A stretch of DNA of 64,000 nucleotides from NCBI RefSeq assembly GCF_000518205.1, contig NZ_JADD01000012.1, positions 1-64,000 on the forward strand, written 5' to 3'. Of this stretch, positions 16,301 through 26,111 are shown in pieces. This DNA comes from Hutsoniella sourekii ATCC 700629. Lineage in GTDB: Bacteria > Bacillota > Bacilli > Lactobacillales > Aerococcaceae. A program made the translations under genes and the position numbers. Each line of letters starts with the position of its first letter. The first letter of the stretch is position 1. The notes below the pieces were generated by a model. That model was not told where the DNA came from and did not search any database. It saw only the letters and a program-made list of their open reading frames with translations.

Positions 16301-17704
16301 ATGGATTCCTCGGGTTCCCTGTGGACACAAGTTATTATTATTTTAATATTGACAGCGATCAATGCTTTCTTTGCTTCAGCTGAAATTGCCTTTGTCTCGG
16401 TTAATCAATCAAAGATGAAGCAATGGGCTGAAGATGGAGATAAGCGTGCTCAGCGTGTATTAGATTTGCTGGAAGATTCGGATGATTTTCTAGCAACCAT
16501 TCAAGTTGCTATCACTTTAGCTGGATTTCTTTCCAGTGCGTCGGCAGCGACTAGTTTTGCGGGTGTGATTTCTGAATGGTTACCTAATTTTCCAGGTGCT
16601 GAGACAGCTGCTCTTGTGATAGTGACCTTAATTTTATCTTATATTACCTTAGTATTAGGGGAACTGTTTCCTAAGCAAGTTGCCTTACAGATGCCTGAGA
16701 AGGTTGCTATGGCAACCAGTGGCGTGATTCATGCGGTTCAAGTTGTTTTCAAGCCTTTTATCGTTCTCTTATCCGCTTCAACGGGACTCTTGCAGAAGAT
16801 TACCCCGATTGAATTCACGGCTGGTGAAGAGAAGTTTACGCGTGACGAGATGAAGGCGATCTTGACTCAAGGTCGGGCCCAAGGATCCATTGACCTAGAA
16901 GAGTTCTCGATGTTACAAGGTGTTTTATCCTTGGATCATAAGATGGCCCGCGAAGTGATGGTTCCACGTACAGATACGGAAATGATCGATATTGAAGATT
17001 CTTATGAAGAGAATATCGAAGAGATTTTATCGAGTCCTTTTTCTCGGATTCCAATCTATCAAGAGGATAAGGACAATGTTATTGCAGTCTTGCATGTCAA
17101 GAATCTCTTGCGTCAATCCAAGCACCAAGGCTATGATAACTTAGACCTCTTAGGCTTATCAAGCGAGCCCCTCTTTGTTCCATCAACGGTTTATATCGAT
17201 GACTTATTGGTCGAGTTTCGTCGCAAGCAGACCCATATGGCTATTTTGCGGGATGAATATGGTGGAGTTGAAGGGATTGTTACCTTGGAAGATGTCCTGG
17301 AAGAAATTGTCGGAGAGATTGAAGACGAATCAGATGTCAATCCATCCGCTGAAATCCAAAAGATTAGTGATGACTTCTATAGTGTGAATGGTTTAACCAC
17401 CATTGAGAAATTCAATAACTATTTTGATAAAGATCTGGAGTCACGTGAAGTTGAGACCATGGCGGGTCTGATTATCCACCACCTTGGCTATGTGCCAGAA
17501 GATAACGAGCGGGTCAGCTCTAGGTGTGAAGATCTTGTCTTAACCACTTCAGTGGTTGAGAATGGTCGTATTCGGGATATCGAAGTTGTGGTGGACCCGG
17601 ACGAGACGATTGAGACCCATTATGACCTCTGCTTGGATATGGAATCAGCCAACCTTACAGAAGAATTCGAAGCCCTCGAAGAGCTAGAAGAAGACGATGA
17701 CTAA
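16301..17704 (+). CDS. CNNM/CorC-type membrane protein with CBS pair (hemolysin C family)
   Basis: A 467-residue protein in three parts: an N-terminal DUF21/CNNM membrane domain with about four helices (residues 5-185, including NAFFASAEIAFVSVNQSKMK), a CBS pair (about 215-340, with VMVPRTD and LRDEYGGVEGIVTLEDVLEE) and a C-terminal CorC_HlyC domain. Family members are linked to Mg2+, Co2+ or other divalent cation export. The upstream yybP-ykoY riboswitch argues that this one moves manganese or protects against it. AAAGGAGAG precedes the ATG. It has its own terminator at 17729-17770. Confidence 0.88.
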   Translation: MDSSGSLWTQVIIILILTAINAFFASAEIAFVSVNQSKMKQWAEDGDKRAQRVLDLLEDSDDFLATIQVAITLAGFLSSASAATSFAGVISEWLPNFPGAETAALVIVTLILSYITLVLGELFPKQVALQMPEKVAMATSGVIHAVQVVFKPFIVLLSASTGLLQKITPIEFTAGEEKFTRDEMKAILTQGRAQGSIDLEEFSMLQGVLSLDHKMAREVMVPRTDTEMIDIEDSYEENIEEILSSPFSRIPIYQEDKDNVIAVLHVKNLLRQSKHQGYDNLDLLGLSSEPLFVPSTVYIDDLLVEFRRKQTHMAILRDEYGGVEGIVTLEDVLEEIVGEIEDESDVNPSAEIQKISDDFYSVNGLTTIEKFNNYFDKDLESREVETMAGLIIHHLGYVPEDNERVSSRCEDLVLTTSVVENGRIRDIEVVVDPDETIETHYDLCLDMESANLTEEFEALEELEEDDD

Positions 17705-17728
17705 GACTTTTAGTATGAGTTGATAGAG

Positions 17729-17770
17729 ACACCTTGGTAAATGTCCATGAACATTCACCAAGGTGTTTTC
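17729..17770 (+). terminator. Terminator after the CorC-type gene
   Basis: ACACCTTGGT (17729-17738) pairs with ACCAAGGTGT (17757-17766), and AATGT with ACATT inside it, followed by TTTTC. Confidence 0.88.
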
Positions 17771-17872
17771 GCGATTTGAGAACGTTTACTTATCAGGATT
17801 GGTGAATTCGACTAGCCAAGCCTAGCAATATTTGTTAATTTAGTAAAGAATACGATAGGAAAGGGTGACGGC

Positions 17873-18556
17873 ATGTTAAATGAAATGATGCATCGGCCAA
17901 TTGTCAATGACCAAGTCTTGAAATTTATCCGTGAAGGGCAGCAGGCTTTTGATGGAGGGGTTGGTGAGATTGAAGCCTACGCGAATGAGCGGGGAATTCC
18001 AGTCGTCCCTCACGAGACGGCCAAGTTTATCGACTTCTTTACAGCGGTTCATCAACCCAAGCAAATCTTGGAGATTGGCACAGCCATCGGCTTTTCTGCC
18101 AGTTTAATGGCCCAGCATTTGCCAGCAGATGGCCATTTAACCACCATTGACCGTTATCCGGAGATGTATGAACGCGCCAAGTCCAACTTCCAAAAATACG
18201 GCTATGCTGATAAGATTACCATGCTTGAAGGAGATGCTAAAGACATCTTACCCGGCTTAGAAGGGCCCTATGACTTAATTTTTATGGATAGTGCCAAGGC
18301 TAAGTATATTGAATTTCTACCGGAGTGTATGAGGCTCTTGTCAACTGGAGGCGTCTTAATGATTGATGATGTCTTCCAGGCTGGGACGGTCTTTGACCCT
18401 GAGAGTGAAATTCCCAAACGCGTCCGCAAGATTCACCGTAAGTTGAATGAACTCCTAGACCATGTCACCCAGGATCCGGTCAACCGGTCTTCCTTCCTAC
18501 CAATTGGTGACGGTCTGCTCTTAATCAGAAAGGAAGCAAGAGATGACTCAAATTAA
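17873..18556 (+). CDS. SAM-dependent O-methyltransferase, YrrM-like
   Basis: A 227-residue class I methyltransferase of the caffeoyl-CoA/catechol O-methyltransferase family. The SAM site is clear: ILEIGTAIGFSASLMA near 62-77, then TIDRYPEMYERAKSN, and YDLIFMDSAKAKYIEFLPEC near 136-155 with the metal-binding aspartate. In Bacillus YrrM is thought to methylate 5-hydroxyuridine in tRNA (TrmR), a possible role here. The start at 17873 follows GAAAGGGTGA. It overlaps the HAD gene by 14 bp. Confidence 0.85.
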   Translation: MLNEMMHRPIVNDQVLKFIREGQQAFDGGVGEIEAYANERGIPVVPHETAKFIDFFTAVHQPKQILEIGTAIGFSASLMAQHLPADGHLTTIDRYPEMYERAKSNFQKYGYADKITMLEGDAKDILPGLEGPYDLIFMDSAKAKYIEFLPECMRLLSTGGVLMIDDVFQAGTVFDPESEIPKRVRKIHRKLNELLDHVTQDPVNRSSFLPIGDGLLLIRKEARDDSN

Positions 18557-19361
18557 GCTTATAGCCATTGACTTAGACGGGACCTTACTAACAGACGATA
18601 AGCAAATCCCTCAAGAGAATCTTCAAGCCATCCAAGAAGTCGTGGATGCGGGTATCCAAGTTGTTGTCTGCACCGGGCGAACTCGCCAAGGAGCGGAACG
18701 CTTCTACACGCAATTGCCGACCTCTGAGGATGAATACCTCATTGTTCAAAATGGCTCCTTGACCTACCAGTTACCGGACCTTCAACTGATGAATGCTTAT
18801 AGCGTCGACCCAGCAGTTGCCCAGTCAGCCTATCAGGCCTTGGCCAAGTATCAAGGACAAGTTCAATTGGTAGCCTTTGACCAAGATCACTTCTACTTAA
18901 TCGGCTCACAAGAACCTAGCCAATTGACCCTGGCTGATTCACAGACGCTGCAGATGCCTATTCACTACCTAAGTGAAGAAGAATTTCTTGAATCTGACCG
19001 CTTGAATAAGTACATGTTTATCGGGGAGTCCCAGTGGATTGATGACCTGGAAGCAAATCTTCCGGTAGACTTGAAGACCTCGGCAGATCCTGTTAGAAGT
19101 CAGCCCTTCTTGTTAGAAATCCTACCTCAATCGGTTAACAAGGCAACCGCCCTCAAGGCCTTAGCTCAGCACTTAGGCTTAGGCCCTGACCAGGTGATGG
19201 CTATTGGTGACCAGTTGAATGATTTAGAGATGCTCAAGTGGGTCGATCATTCAGTTGCGATGGGATCTGGTGTTGCCACCGTTAAGGAGGCTTGCCGCCA
19301 TATTACTTTAAGCAATCAAGAAGCCGGTGTAGCTTATGCACTAAGAAATTTTGTTCAATAA
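18543..19361 (+). CDS. HAD-superfamily (Cof-type) phosphatase
   Basis: A 272-residue sugar- or cofactor-phosphatase of the Cof subfamily. Motif I DLDGTLL (D10, D12), motif II VVCTGRT near 41, a C2-type cap in the middle, motif III lysine in NKATALKAL near 200 and motif IV GDQLNDLEM near 222 are all present. Its start lies inside the methyltransferase gene with AAAGGAAGC upstream, so the two are co-transcribed. Substrate unknown. Confidence 0.88.
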   Translation: MTQIKLIAIDLDGTLLTDDKQIPQENLQAIQEVVDAGIQVVVCTGRTRQGAERFYTQLPTSEDEYLIVQNGSLTYQLPDLQLMNAYSVDPAVAQSAYQALAKYQGQVQLVAFDQDHFYLIGSQEPSQLTLADSQTLQMPIHYLSEEEFLESDRLNKYMFIGESQWIDDLEANLPVDLKTSADPVRSQPFLLEILPQSVNKATALKALAQHLGLGPDQVMAIGDQLNDLEMLKWVDHSVAMGSGVATVKEACRHITLSNQEAGVAYALRNFVQ

Positions 19362-19473
19362 TTTATTTCGATAAAATATAAATAGTTGAGCAAAATTTAT
19401 AGAAAATTCATAAGTTGATGCTAAAATATATATTTGAATGAGGGGTTATTCATATTTCAAAAGAGGTGAAGAA

Positions 19474-20853
19474 ATGAAAAAAACATTAACAGCTGCTGCC
19501 ATTACTGTTATTGTACTGGCCGTTGGCTATAGCGCTGGGATTGGCTATTATGCCGATAAATTCCAAGCCAATACGCGCTTTGCAAATGTCGACGTATCCA
19601 ATTTAAACTTAAAGGAAGCTGAAGCCAAGGTTGCTGATGAGATCAACAAGCAAACCATCCGGATTACGGAGAACGGACAGGAAGTGGGCGTATTAAATAT
19701 TGCCGACTTGAATCCACAGATTCATGCCGAAGAGACGCTTCAAGCCACTTATAACTCACAAAATCCGAACGCTTGGGCGGCTCACTACTTTACATCTGAG
19801 AACTTTGATGCTGATCTGATGGAGAATGTGACCGTTGACAATGAAGTCCTATCAAGTAAATTGCAAGAAATGGGATTAACCAATGAAGATCGGACACCTG
19901 CCCAAGATGCTGCGATCAATTACAGTGAATCCCAAGGCTACTTTGTTGAAGAAGCTTCTGAAGGAAATCAGCTAGACACTGAAAAGGTCAAGCAAGCAAT
20001 CATGGAAGGCATTCAATCAGGCAATGACACGGTTGAAATCAACGAGAATTACATTAAGCCTAGCCTAACCGCTGACTCTGAGCCTATTCAAGAGACCATG
20101 AAGCAAATTGACGAATTGAAGAACTTGAACATTACGCTTAAGATTGATGGTAAGGACGTTACTATTCCTCATGAAGAAATTGAAAAATGGATTCAATTCG
20201 ACGGTAACAATCAGATTGTTTATGACCGTGAAGCTATGGATGCTTATGTAGGCGACTTGAACAAGGAATACTCTTCCTTCTATAAGACCCGTCAATTCCC
20301 TTCTACCTTACAAGGGACTGTATCCGTTCAACCAGGTACGCTTGGTTGGTCCATTGACCGTGATTCAGAAGTTGACCAATTGGTCAAAGACTTGAACGGC
20401 CGTCAGGACGTTACCCGTGAACCGAATATTGTCGGTACAGGTTACAGCTCAAATGGCGATGATATTGGAGATACTTATGTAGAAATCGATATTGCCAACC
20501 AACAAATGTTCTACTATGAGAATGGGGAACAAATGCTAGCGACAGCAATTGTTAGTGGTTGGGCAAACTCAACCGATACCATTCCAGGAGCTTATGCTAT
20601 TTGGAACAAGGAGCTGAATGCAACCCTAGTAGGTGTCAACCAACAAATGGGTCACGCCTACCGTCAGCCTGTTTCTTACTGGCTACCATTTGATGATACC
20701 GGTCAAGGTATCCACGATGCCAACTGGCAAGCCAACTTTGGGGGCGATGTCTATACTTACGCGGGATCCCAAGGATGTATCAATACCCCACCAAGTGTTA
20801 TGGCTCAATTATTCGATATGGTTGAAGTTGGAACACCAGTTATTATTTTCTAG
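19474..20853 (+). CDS. L,D-transpeptidase (YkuD) with peptidoglycan-binding domains
   Basis: Cross-links or modifies peptidoglycan outside the membrane. I start it at ATG 19474 (MKKTLTAAAITVIVLAVGYS) because GAGGTGAAG lies 5-6 nt upstream; the upstream in-frame ATG-like start at 19438 has none. One N-terminal membrane anchor (residues 6-22) is followed by two YoaR/PG_binding_4-like domains and a C-terminal YkuD domain. Catalytic residues are seen in GIHDANW and SQGCINTPP, with cysteine as nucleophile. Length 459 fits the Enterococcus Ldt(fm) type of enzyme, which can bypass beta-lactam-sensitive D,D-transpeptidases; that effect is not shown here. Confidence 0.9.
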   Translation: MKKTLTAAAITVIVLAVGYSAGIGYYADKFQANTRFANVDVSNLNLKEAEAKVADEINKQTIRITENGQEVGVLNIADLNPQIHAEETLQATYNSQNPNAWAAHYFTSENFDADLMENVTVDNEVLSSKLQEMGLTNEDRTPAQDAAINYSESQGYFVEEASEGNQLDTEKVKQAIMEGIQSGNDTVEINENYIKPSLTADSEPIQETMKQIDELKNLNITLKIDGKDVTIPHEEIEKWIQFDGNNQIVYDREAMDAYVGDLNKEYSSFYKTRQFPSTLQGTVSVQPGTLGWSIDRDSEVDQLVKDLNGRQDVTREPNIVGTGYSSNGDDIGDTYVEIDIANQQMFYYENGEQMLATAIVSGWANSTDTIPGAYAIWNKELNATLVGVNQQMGHAYRQPVSYWLPFDDTGQGIHDANWQANFGGDVYTYAGSQGCINTPPSVMAQLFDMVEVGTPVIIF

Positions 20854-20861
20854 AAAAAATT

Positions 20862-20896
20862 AAGATCAGGAAGCTCCGCTTCTTGATCTTTTTTTG
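20862..20896 (+). terminator. Terminator after the L,D-transpeptidase gene
   Basis: AAGATCAGGAAG (20862-20873) pairs with CTTCTTGATCTT (20879-20890) with one G-U pair, followed by TTTTTG. Confidence 0.9.
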
Positions 20897-20932
20897 ATAA
20901 ATGGGGGAGGTCTCCCAATCTGATCCTAAGTT

Positions 20933-20941
20933 TGTTATAAT
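20933..20941 (+). promoter_or_regulatory. Extended -10 of the walR operon promoter
   Basis: TGTTATAAT at 20933-20941 is a perfect extended -10 element. No good -35 box is seen at the usual distance, which extended -10 promoters tolerate. The transcript would start near 20948 and lead walRK-yycHI. Confidence 0.5.
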
Positions 20942-21007
20942 TAAGGAGATAGAAAAATACAGAGACCATTTATTGGTAACTAACTTGATAAGAAGGAGTT
21001 GTGGAAT

Positions 21008-21712
21008 ATGAAGAAGATACTTGTAGTAGATGATGAAAAGCCAATCTCGGATATCATTGCCTTTAACTTAGACAAGGAAGGCTATGAAGTTGTTAAGGCT
21101 TATGATGGCGAAGAAGCGCTCGAACAATTTGAAAGCGAAAAACCAGACCTTGTGATTCTGGACTTAATGTTACCTAAAAAAGACGGCCTTGAAGTGTGTC
21201 GGGAAATCCGCAAGGATAGTGCGGTTCCTATTATCATGCTAACAGCTAAGGATTCAGAAATCGACAAGGTTCTAGGCTTGGAACTAGGGGCTGATGATTA
21301 TGTCACCAAACCCTTCTCTAACCGCGAATTGATTGCTCGCGTTAAGGCCAACTTGCGCCGTAATGCACTGCAAGTTGACGAGCAAGAAGAGGAAGGCAGT
21401 TCTGATATCGTGATCGGCGACTTGGTAGTTCACCAAGATGCCTATATCGCTTCTAAACGTGGGGAAGAGATTGAACTCACCCACCGCGAATTTGAACTAC
21501 TCCACTACCTCGCTCAGCATATCGGTCAAGTAATGAACCGGGAACACTTATTGGAAGTGGTCTGGGGTTATGATTACTTTGGCGATGTGCGGACGGTGGA
21601 TGTAACCATCCGTCGCTTGCGTGAGAAGATTGAAGACCAACCGAGTCACCCGAATTATATTATTACCAGACGTGGGGTCGGTTACTTCTTAAGAAACCCA
21701 GAACAGGAGTAA
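21008..21712 (+). CDS. walR: Response regulator WalR (YycF)
   Basis: Essential regulator of cell wall hydrolases in Firmicutes. I start it at ATG 21008 ([11 protein letters not shown]), 9 nt after AAGGAG; a TTG at 20999 in the same frame is too close to that site. The 234-residue protein has a receiver domain with D8, D9, the phosphorylated D52 in VILDLMLP and K in VTKPFS, and an OmpR-type winged helix with [16 protein letters not shown] near 195-210. walK follows after 4 bp, and the yycHIJ-htrA context is diagnostic. Confidence 0.97.
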   Translation: MKKILVVDDEKPISDIIAFNLDKEGYEVVKAYDGEEALEQFESEKPDLVILDLMLPKKDGLEVCREIRKDSAVPIIMLTAKDSEIDKVLGLELGADDYVTKPFSNRELIARVKANLRRNALQVDEQEEEGSSDIVIGDLVVHQDAYIASKRGEEIELTHREFELLHYLAQHIGQVMNREHLLEVVWGYDYFGDVRTVDVTIRRLREKIEDQPSHPNYIITRRGVGYFLRNPEQE

Positions 21713-21716
21713 GTCT

Positions 21717-23600
21717 ATGGTCAAACGTTCCTTTCGTTTTTTTCAGTCGATCTATTTTAAGATTCCTCTGCTTTTTATCTTTATTTTATTGATTGCCTTT
21801 CAATTTATTGGGGTCTTCTTTATCGACCGTTTGGAGACTCAGTCTGTTGAGTCCTATGAGGCCCAAATTCGAACACAGACCGACTTTCTCACCAATAACT
21901 TGGTGAGTCTAATGGAACAGTATGAACAAGCTAGTGACGACCAGGCAGTCAAGGAAGCAACGGAACAGATTAGCCAGACCCTGGAGACCTTTACGACACC
22001 TATGTCGACACGTCTTCAGGTTATTAATACGGATGAGACCTTAATTGCGACAGACTTTAATAGCGGACTCGTAGATGTCGGTACCCAAGTGTCCGACCCT
22101 GCGGTCCGTAATGTGCTCTTAACGGCGACCTCTTCTTCTAGTAAGGCTTATGATAATTCAACTAGTCGCTACTCTTACACCTTGATTCGTCCGATTCTAT
22201 CCACTTCTACCGAACAGAACAATCAGGTTCTGGGGGCCGTGGTGGTCGAAGCCGACATGACCAGTGTCTACCGGCAGACGGACCGGATCATTGATATCTT
22301 TATCCAATCGATCGGCTTAGCCGTTGGGGTGGCGCTACTTGTGTCAGTCTTCTTGTCACAAGGCTTAACAAGGCCTCTAGAGACGATTCGTCAGCAAGCC
22401 ATTCGTATCTCTGAAGGAATCTATAATTATCCAGCGGAAGTCTATGGTAATGATGAATTAGGTGAATTAGCGATTACGGTTAATGAACTGGCTGATAAGG
22501 TCCGTGACGCTCAGGAGTCAACTGAATCCGAACGTCAGCGCTTGGATGGAATCTTGCGACATATGACCGACGGTGTCATTGGAACCGACCAACACGGTAA
22601 TGTACTACTGGTTAACGACCGGGCCTTGTATTTACTGGACGTTCACCAAGAAAAAGCCATCGGCAAAAACATTCTCCGCCTACTAGGAATCGACCAAAAC
22701 TATTCTATGACCGACTTCTGGCATGGGGATAATGAAGTCTTAATTACCACTGTCGACGACGGAGCCGAGACGATTCTCAAGGGAGAATTCTCCGTTATCC
22801 GCCGGGAAACTGGCTTTGTGACCGGACTGGTCTGTGTCTTAACCGACGTCACCGAACAAGAAAAGTGCGACCAAGAACGTCGCGACTTTGTATCGAATGT
22901 TTCTCATGAATTACGGACACCATTAACCAGTCTAAAGTCATACAGTGATGCCTTAGCAGAAGGGGCTTGGCAAGATGAGAACTTGGCCCCGCAATTTATT
23001 GAAGTTATCCAATCCGAAAGTGACCGTATGATCCGTATGATTGCCAATCTCTTGGACTTATCCAAGATCGATGGGGGTCAAATTGTCTTGAACCGTGATT
23101 TTATTGAATTCAAACGACTGGTTAATTATATCTTGGACCGCTTGAACTTTACCCTTGAGAGCGGCGAACTCTTTGAAGGACGCCAATATCATATTATTCG
23201 TGACTTTACCAACCGGGACATCTATGTCGACATTGATCAAGATCGGATGACCCAGGTGATCGACAACTTGCTTAACAATGCCTTGAAGTATTCGCCGGAT
23301 GGGGGAACGATTCGGGTGCGTATTGTCGACAACCACAAGAGCGTGGTCTTTAGTGTGGAAGACGAGGGATTGGGAATCTCCCAATCTGACTTGGAACATT
23401 TATTTGAACGTTTCTACCGGGTAGACAAGGCAAGATCGCGTGAACAAGGGGGAAGCGGTCTAGGACTAGCCATTACTAAGGAAGTGATTGAGCTGCATGG
23501 GGGTCGCATATGGGTAGATAGTGTGGAAGGTGAAGGATCCACCTTCAGCTTTGAAATCCCTTATTCCAGCTATGATGAGTTAAGTGAGGAGTGGTACTAA
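21717..23600 (+). CDS. walK: Sensor histidine kinase WalK (YycG)
   Basis: Membrane sensor of wall status that phosphorylates WalR. The 627-residue protein has two membrane helices (about 14-34 and 195-215) around an extracellular Cache-like domain, then HAMP, a PAS domain (about 275-375, RLDGILRHMTDGVIGTD), a dimerisation domain with the phospho-histidine in FVSNVSHELRTPLTSLK, and an ATPase domain with N box NNLLNNALKYSPDGG and G box GGSGLGLAI. All parts of the Firmicute WalK are present and full length. It overlaps the upstream region of yycH by its stop only. Confidence 0.97.
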   Translation: MVKRSFRFFQSIYFKIPLLFIFILLIAFQFIGVFFIDRLETQSVESYEAQIRTQTDFLTNNLVSLMEQYEQASDDQAVKEATEQISQTLETFTTPMSTRLQVINTDETLIATDFNSGLVDVGTQVSDPAVRNVLLTATSSSSKAYDNSTSRYSYTLIRPILSTSTEQNNQVLGAVVVEADMTSVYRQTDRIIDIFIQSIGLAVGVALLVSVFLSQGLTRPLETIRQQAIRISEGIYNYPAEVYGNDELGELAITVNELADKVRDAQESTESERQRLDGILRHMTDGVIGTDQHGNVLLVNDRALYLLDVHQEKAIGKNILRLLGIDQNYSMTDFWHGDNEVLITTVDDGAETILKGEFSVIRRETGFVTGLVCVLTDVTEQEKCDQERRDFVSNVSHELRTPLTSLKSYSDALAEGAWQDENLAPQFIEVIQSESDRMIRMIANLLDLSKIDGGQIVLNRDFIEFKRLVNYILDRLNFTLESGELFEGRQYHIIRDFTNRDIYVDIDQDRMTQVIDNLLNNALKYSPDGGTIRVRIVDNHKSVVFSVEDEGLGISQSDLEHLFERFYRVDKARSREQGGSGLGLAITKEVIELHGGRIWVDSVEGEGSTFSFEIPYSSYDELSEEWY

Positions 23601-23601
23601 G

Positions 23602-25011
23602 ATGAAGATGAATCGATTCGTCACCGGACTATTAGTGTTGGTAGTGAGTCTGAGTGTCTTTTTAACTTATGTTCTACTCTATGGTATCGAGAACTTTCGA
23701 GCCATCTTGAATCAATCCGACCAACAGCAGACGGCGATGATTAATGATGTGAATTCGCCTTCAGAATTTTACCAATCTACTTCTCTAACTTTTGAGGATA
23801 CGGTTAAGCCGACGGATCTAATCGTCAGCAAGGACGGTTATATCGCCAAGACGACCCAGCAAGAGCTTCTGGACCAGACCTTAGCCCACTTGAGCCCGAC
23901 GGTACTGAAGATCGAAGATGAGAAACCGACGGAGGATTGGGACTTTATTGCCAGTCTTTATCAAGGGGACTTTGTGCAATTTATCTTTGCGGATGAATAT
24001 TATTTGGGGAACTTGACCCAGCTCTTTAATATGGATGAGTCGCTCCAGGCGAGTGAATACCGGGTGGATCGCTTGATCATCCCGACTGGGGGAACCCATC
24101 CTCAAGGAACCGCCTATCTGATTAACAGTGAGAAGGATTCTTACTTTACGCTAAGGGGTTATGATGATTCGGACTGGTTGGGTCAACTTCAAGCCATCCA
24201 ACCTCAAGACGAGCCCTTCATAGAAGCGGTTGGGGCATGGACGGCTAACCGGATGGTCTACTTACCGGCTCAGACGTTAGATGAGAAGACGGAGACCTAT
24301 ACCTTGGAGTCCTTGCCAGATAACCTATACTTAAGTAAGGTCTTCCCCCAATCGGACTACCGGTTGAGTGAATTCTCGGATGGGTCGACCATTTACCGGG
24401 CTTATGATCTGGCTTTGACCTTGGACAATCTAACCCAGCGGATGGAATTGAAATACTCCCTCGGTTCAGAGAAGTCTCAGACCCGCTTGCCTCATGAGAA
24501 GATTGCCTATACCTTTGATCCGGTTGCTATGCATGAGTATTGGCCTGGCCAGTTGCGGATCAGCTCTCAGAGTTCCACGATTGTTCATTATCGTCGCTAC
24601 TTGGATGGCCTGCCTATTTATGCAGCTAAGTCGATTCCTGATTATGGAACTGACCGGATCTATACACGTTCGGATGATGCGGGTGGGGATATTGCCCGCT
24701 TCCAGATTCCGACCTTAATTATCCGCACCCACATTCCAGACTTGAGCCAGCCAGTTAAGCTAGAGAGTGCTCAAGAAATTGATGACTTCCTAGCAGAGCA
24801 TGGCTTTGCCCTAGAGACCTTTGATGATGTCTTTCTAGCCTTTGAATGGCAAAAAGAAATGCATGACAATAAGAGTGCGACCTTTGTCCCTAAGTGGTTC
24901 TTTGAATATAAGGGACAAGTCTACAGCTGGGATCAGATTGAAAACCAAGAATTCCGTCAAAAATACGACGAAATCAACCAAGGCAGAGGCAATCAAGGAG
25001 GCGATGACTAA
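23602..25011 (+). CDS. yycH: WalK accessory protein YycH
   Basis: Membrane-anchored extracellular protein that, with YycI, tunes WalK. I start it at ATG 23602 (MKMNRFVTGLLVLVVSLS), 1 nt after the walK stop, with GAGGAG inside the walK end; the upstream GTG at 23584 is less likely. The 469-residue protein has one N-terminal helix (residues 6-28) and a long extracellular region; the recognisable family features are position, size and the pairing with yycI, since the sequence is poorly conserved. The stop overlaps the yycI start (TAATG). Confidence 0.88.
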   Translation: MKMNRFVTGLLVLVVSLSVFLTYVLLYGIENFRAILNQSDQQQTAMINDVNSPSEFYQSTSLTFEDTVKPTDLIVSKDGYIAKTTQQELLDQTLAHLSPTVLKIEDEKPTEDWDFIASLYQGDFVQFIFADEYYLGNLTQLFNMDESLQASEYRVDRLIIPTGGTHPQGTAYLINSEKDSYFTLRGYDDSDWLGQLQAIQPQDEPFIEAVGAWTANRMVYLPAQTLDEKTETYTLESLPDNLYLSKVFPQSDYRLSEFSDGSTIYRAYDLALTLDNLTQRMELKYSLGSEKSQTRLPHEKIAYTFDPVAMHEYWPGQLRISSQSSTIVHYRRYLDGLPIYAAKSIPDYGTDRIYTRSDDAGGDIARFQIPTLIIRTHIPDLSQPVKLESAQEIDDFLAEHGFALETFDDVFLAFEWQKEMHDNKSATFVPKWFFEYKGQVYSWDQIENQEFRQKYDEINQGRGNQGGDD

Positions 25012-25862
25012 TGGACTTCAAGCGAATTCAAGTATTGATGGTCATTTTCTTTTTGTTTTTTGATTTGTATTTGGCTTGGATGTTGATTACCAGAGTAGGG
25101 CTCACGGCTCCTACAACGACACCAGTGGAATATTCGGTGGAGGAGAACTTGGCCAGTCGGAGTATCAAATACCCCAAGTTGGACCAGAACCAGTATGAAG
25201 AAGCAATCGTGCAGACTCAGACCAATAATTACTTAAGAGACAATCTCGGCCAGTTGCAGAACCAGACCGCGGATGTCGATGAGAATGGTGTCTTGCAGGC
25301 TGAATTTGATGAAGCGATTAGCCTAGGCGAGCGACCTGATGAAGAGACGGGCGAATTCTCAGACGACTTTTACCAGTCTATTTATGAGCAATTGCTCTTA
25401 CGACCTGAACTCTTTATCGCGGGTGGGGAGTATCGCAATATGTCTTATTCGCCGGAAGAGAAGGTGATCTACTTGCGTCAAGAGGCCACTGAAGGACATC
25501 CGATTGTCGATGGAACAGCGGAGCTGCGCCTGAATCTGAATGAAGACTTTCAGATCATCAGTTACCGCCAGACCTATCAAGCGGATGTTAAGGTGCTCGA
25601 CCAGACCATTACGACTATTTCTCAAGCGGAGGCCGTCCGTATTCTCGACCACCGGGTGGATACCCTGATCCCTGACCGGTCTGAGATCACCCGGATCCGC
25701 TTGACTTACTACCGGTCTACTTCCTTACCTAGTGTTAATATTTACGCGCCTACTTGGGAAGTGACCTATATTCGCGAAGATGGCCGCCGGCGCAACATAT
25801 ACGTGGATGCCAGTCGAGGGACAGTGATCAATAATAACTCACTGACGCCTTCATCTAGCTAG
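25011..25862 (+). CDS. yycI: WalK accessory protein YycI
   Basis: Partner of YycH at the outer face of the membrane. The 283-residue protein starts MDFKRIQVLMVIFFLFFDLY, the typical start of the family, with one N-terminal helix (about 6-26) and a C-terminal extracellular domain containing the conserved end region TWEVTYIREDGRRRNIYVDA. It begins at the stop of yycH, GGAGGCG being 8 nt upstream. A terminator at 25899-25955 follows, so yycJ is not necessarily on the same transcript. Confidence 0.9.
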   Translation: MDFKRIQVLMVIFFLFFDLYLAWMLITRVGLTAPTTTPVEYSVEENLASRSIKYPKLDQNQYEEAIVQTQTNNYLRDNLGQLQNQTADVDENGVLQAEFDEAISLGERPDEETGEFSDDFYQSIYEQLLLRPELFIAGGEYRNMSYSPEEKVIYLRQEATEGHPIVDGTAELRLNLNEDFQIISYRQTYQADVKVLDQTITTISQAEAVRILDHRVDTLIPDRSEITRIRLTYYRSTSLPSVNIYAPTWEVTYIREDGRRRNIYVDASRGTVINNNSLTPSSS

Positions 25863-25898
25863 CCATCCGATTCGAACCAAGTAGACTTGAAGCTAAGG

Positions 25899-25955
25899 AA
25901 GCCCCCTGTAACTTGACTATCCTAGCGGGGGAGCTTGACTTGGCTTTTTATTTTG
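25899..25955 (+). terminator. Probable terminator after yycI
   Basis: AAGCC at 25899-25903 pairs with GGCTT at 25942-25946, with CCCCT/GGGG pairing inside, followed by TTTTATTTTG. The stem is interrupted, so strength is uncertain. Confidence 0.55.
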
Positions 25956-26111
25956 CTGGCAAAAATATTTTAAAATTATTTTAGGAGCTTGGAAGTTGCT
26001 GTCATCCGCTTTTACTTGCTGGATGAGAAAATGATCGCCCAATCAAATAGATGTTCGCTATATTTACAATTTGATAAGTGTTAGAATTGAGAAACTGAAG
26101 GAGTGAGTGAA

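Noticed and set aside
19438-19473. Longer N-terminus of the L,D-transpeptidase
   Set aside because: The upstream start has no ribosome site, while ATG 19474 follows GAGGTGAAG and begins a normal membrane anchor.
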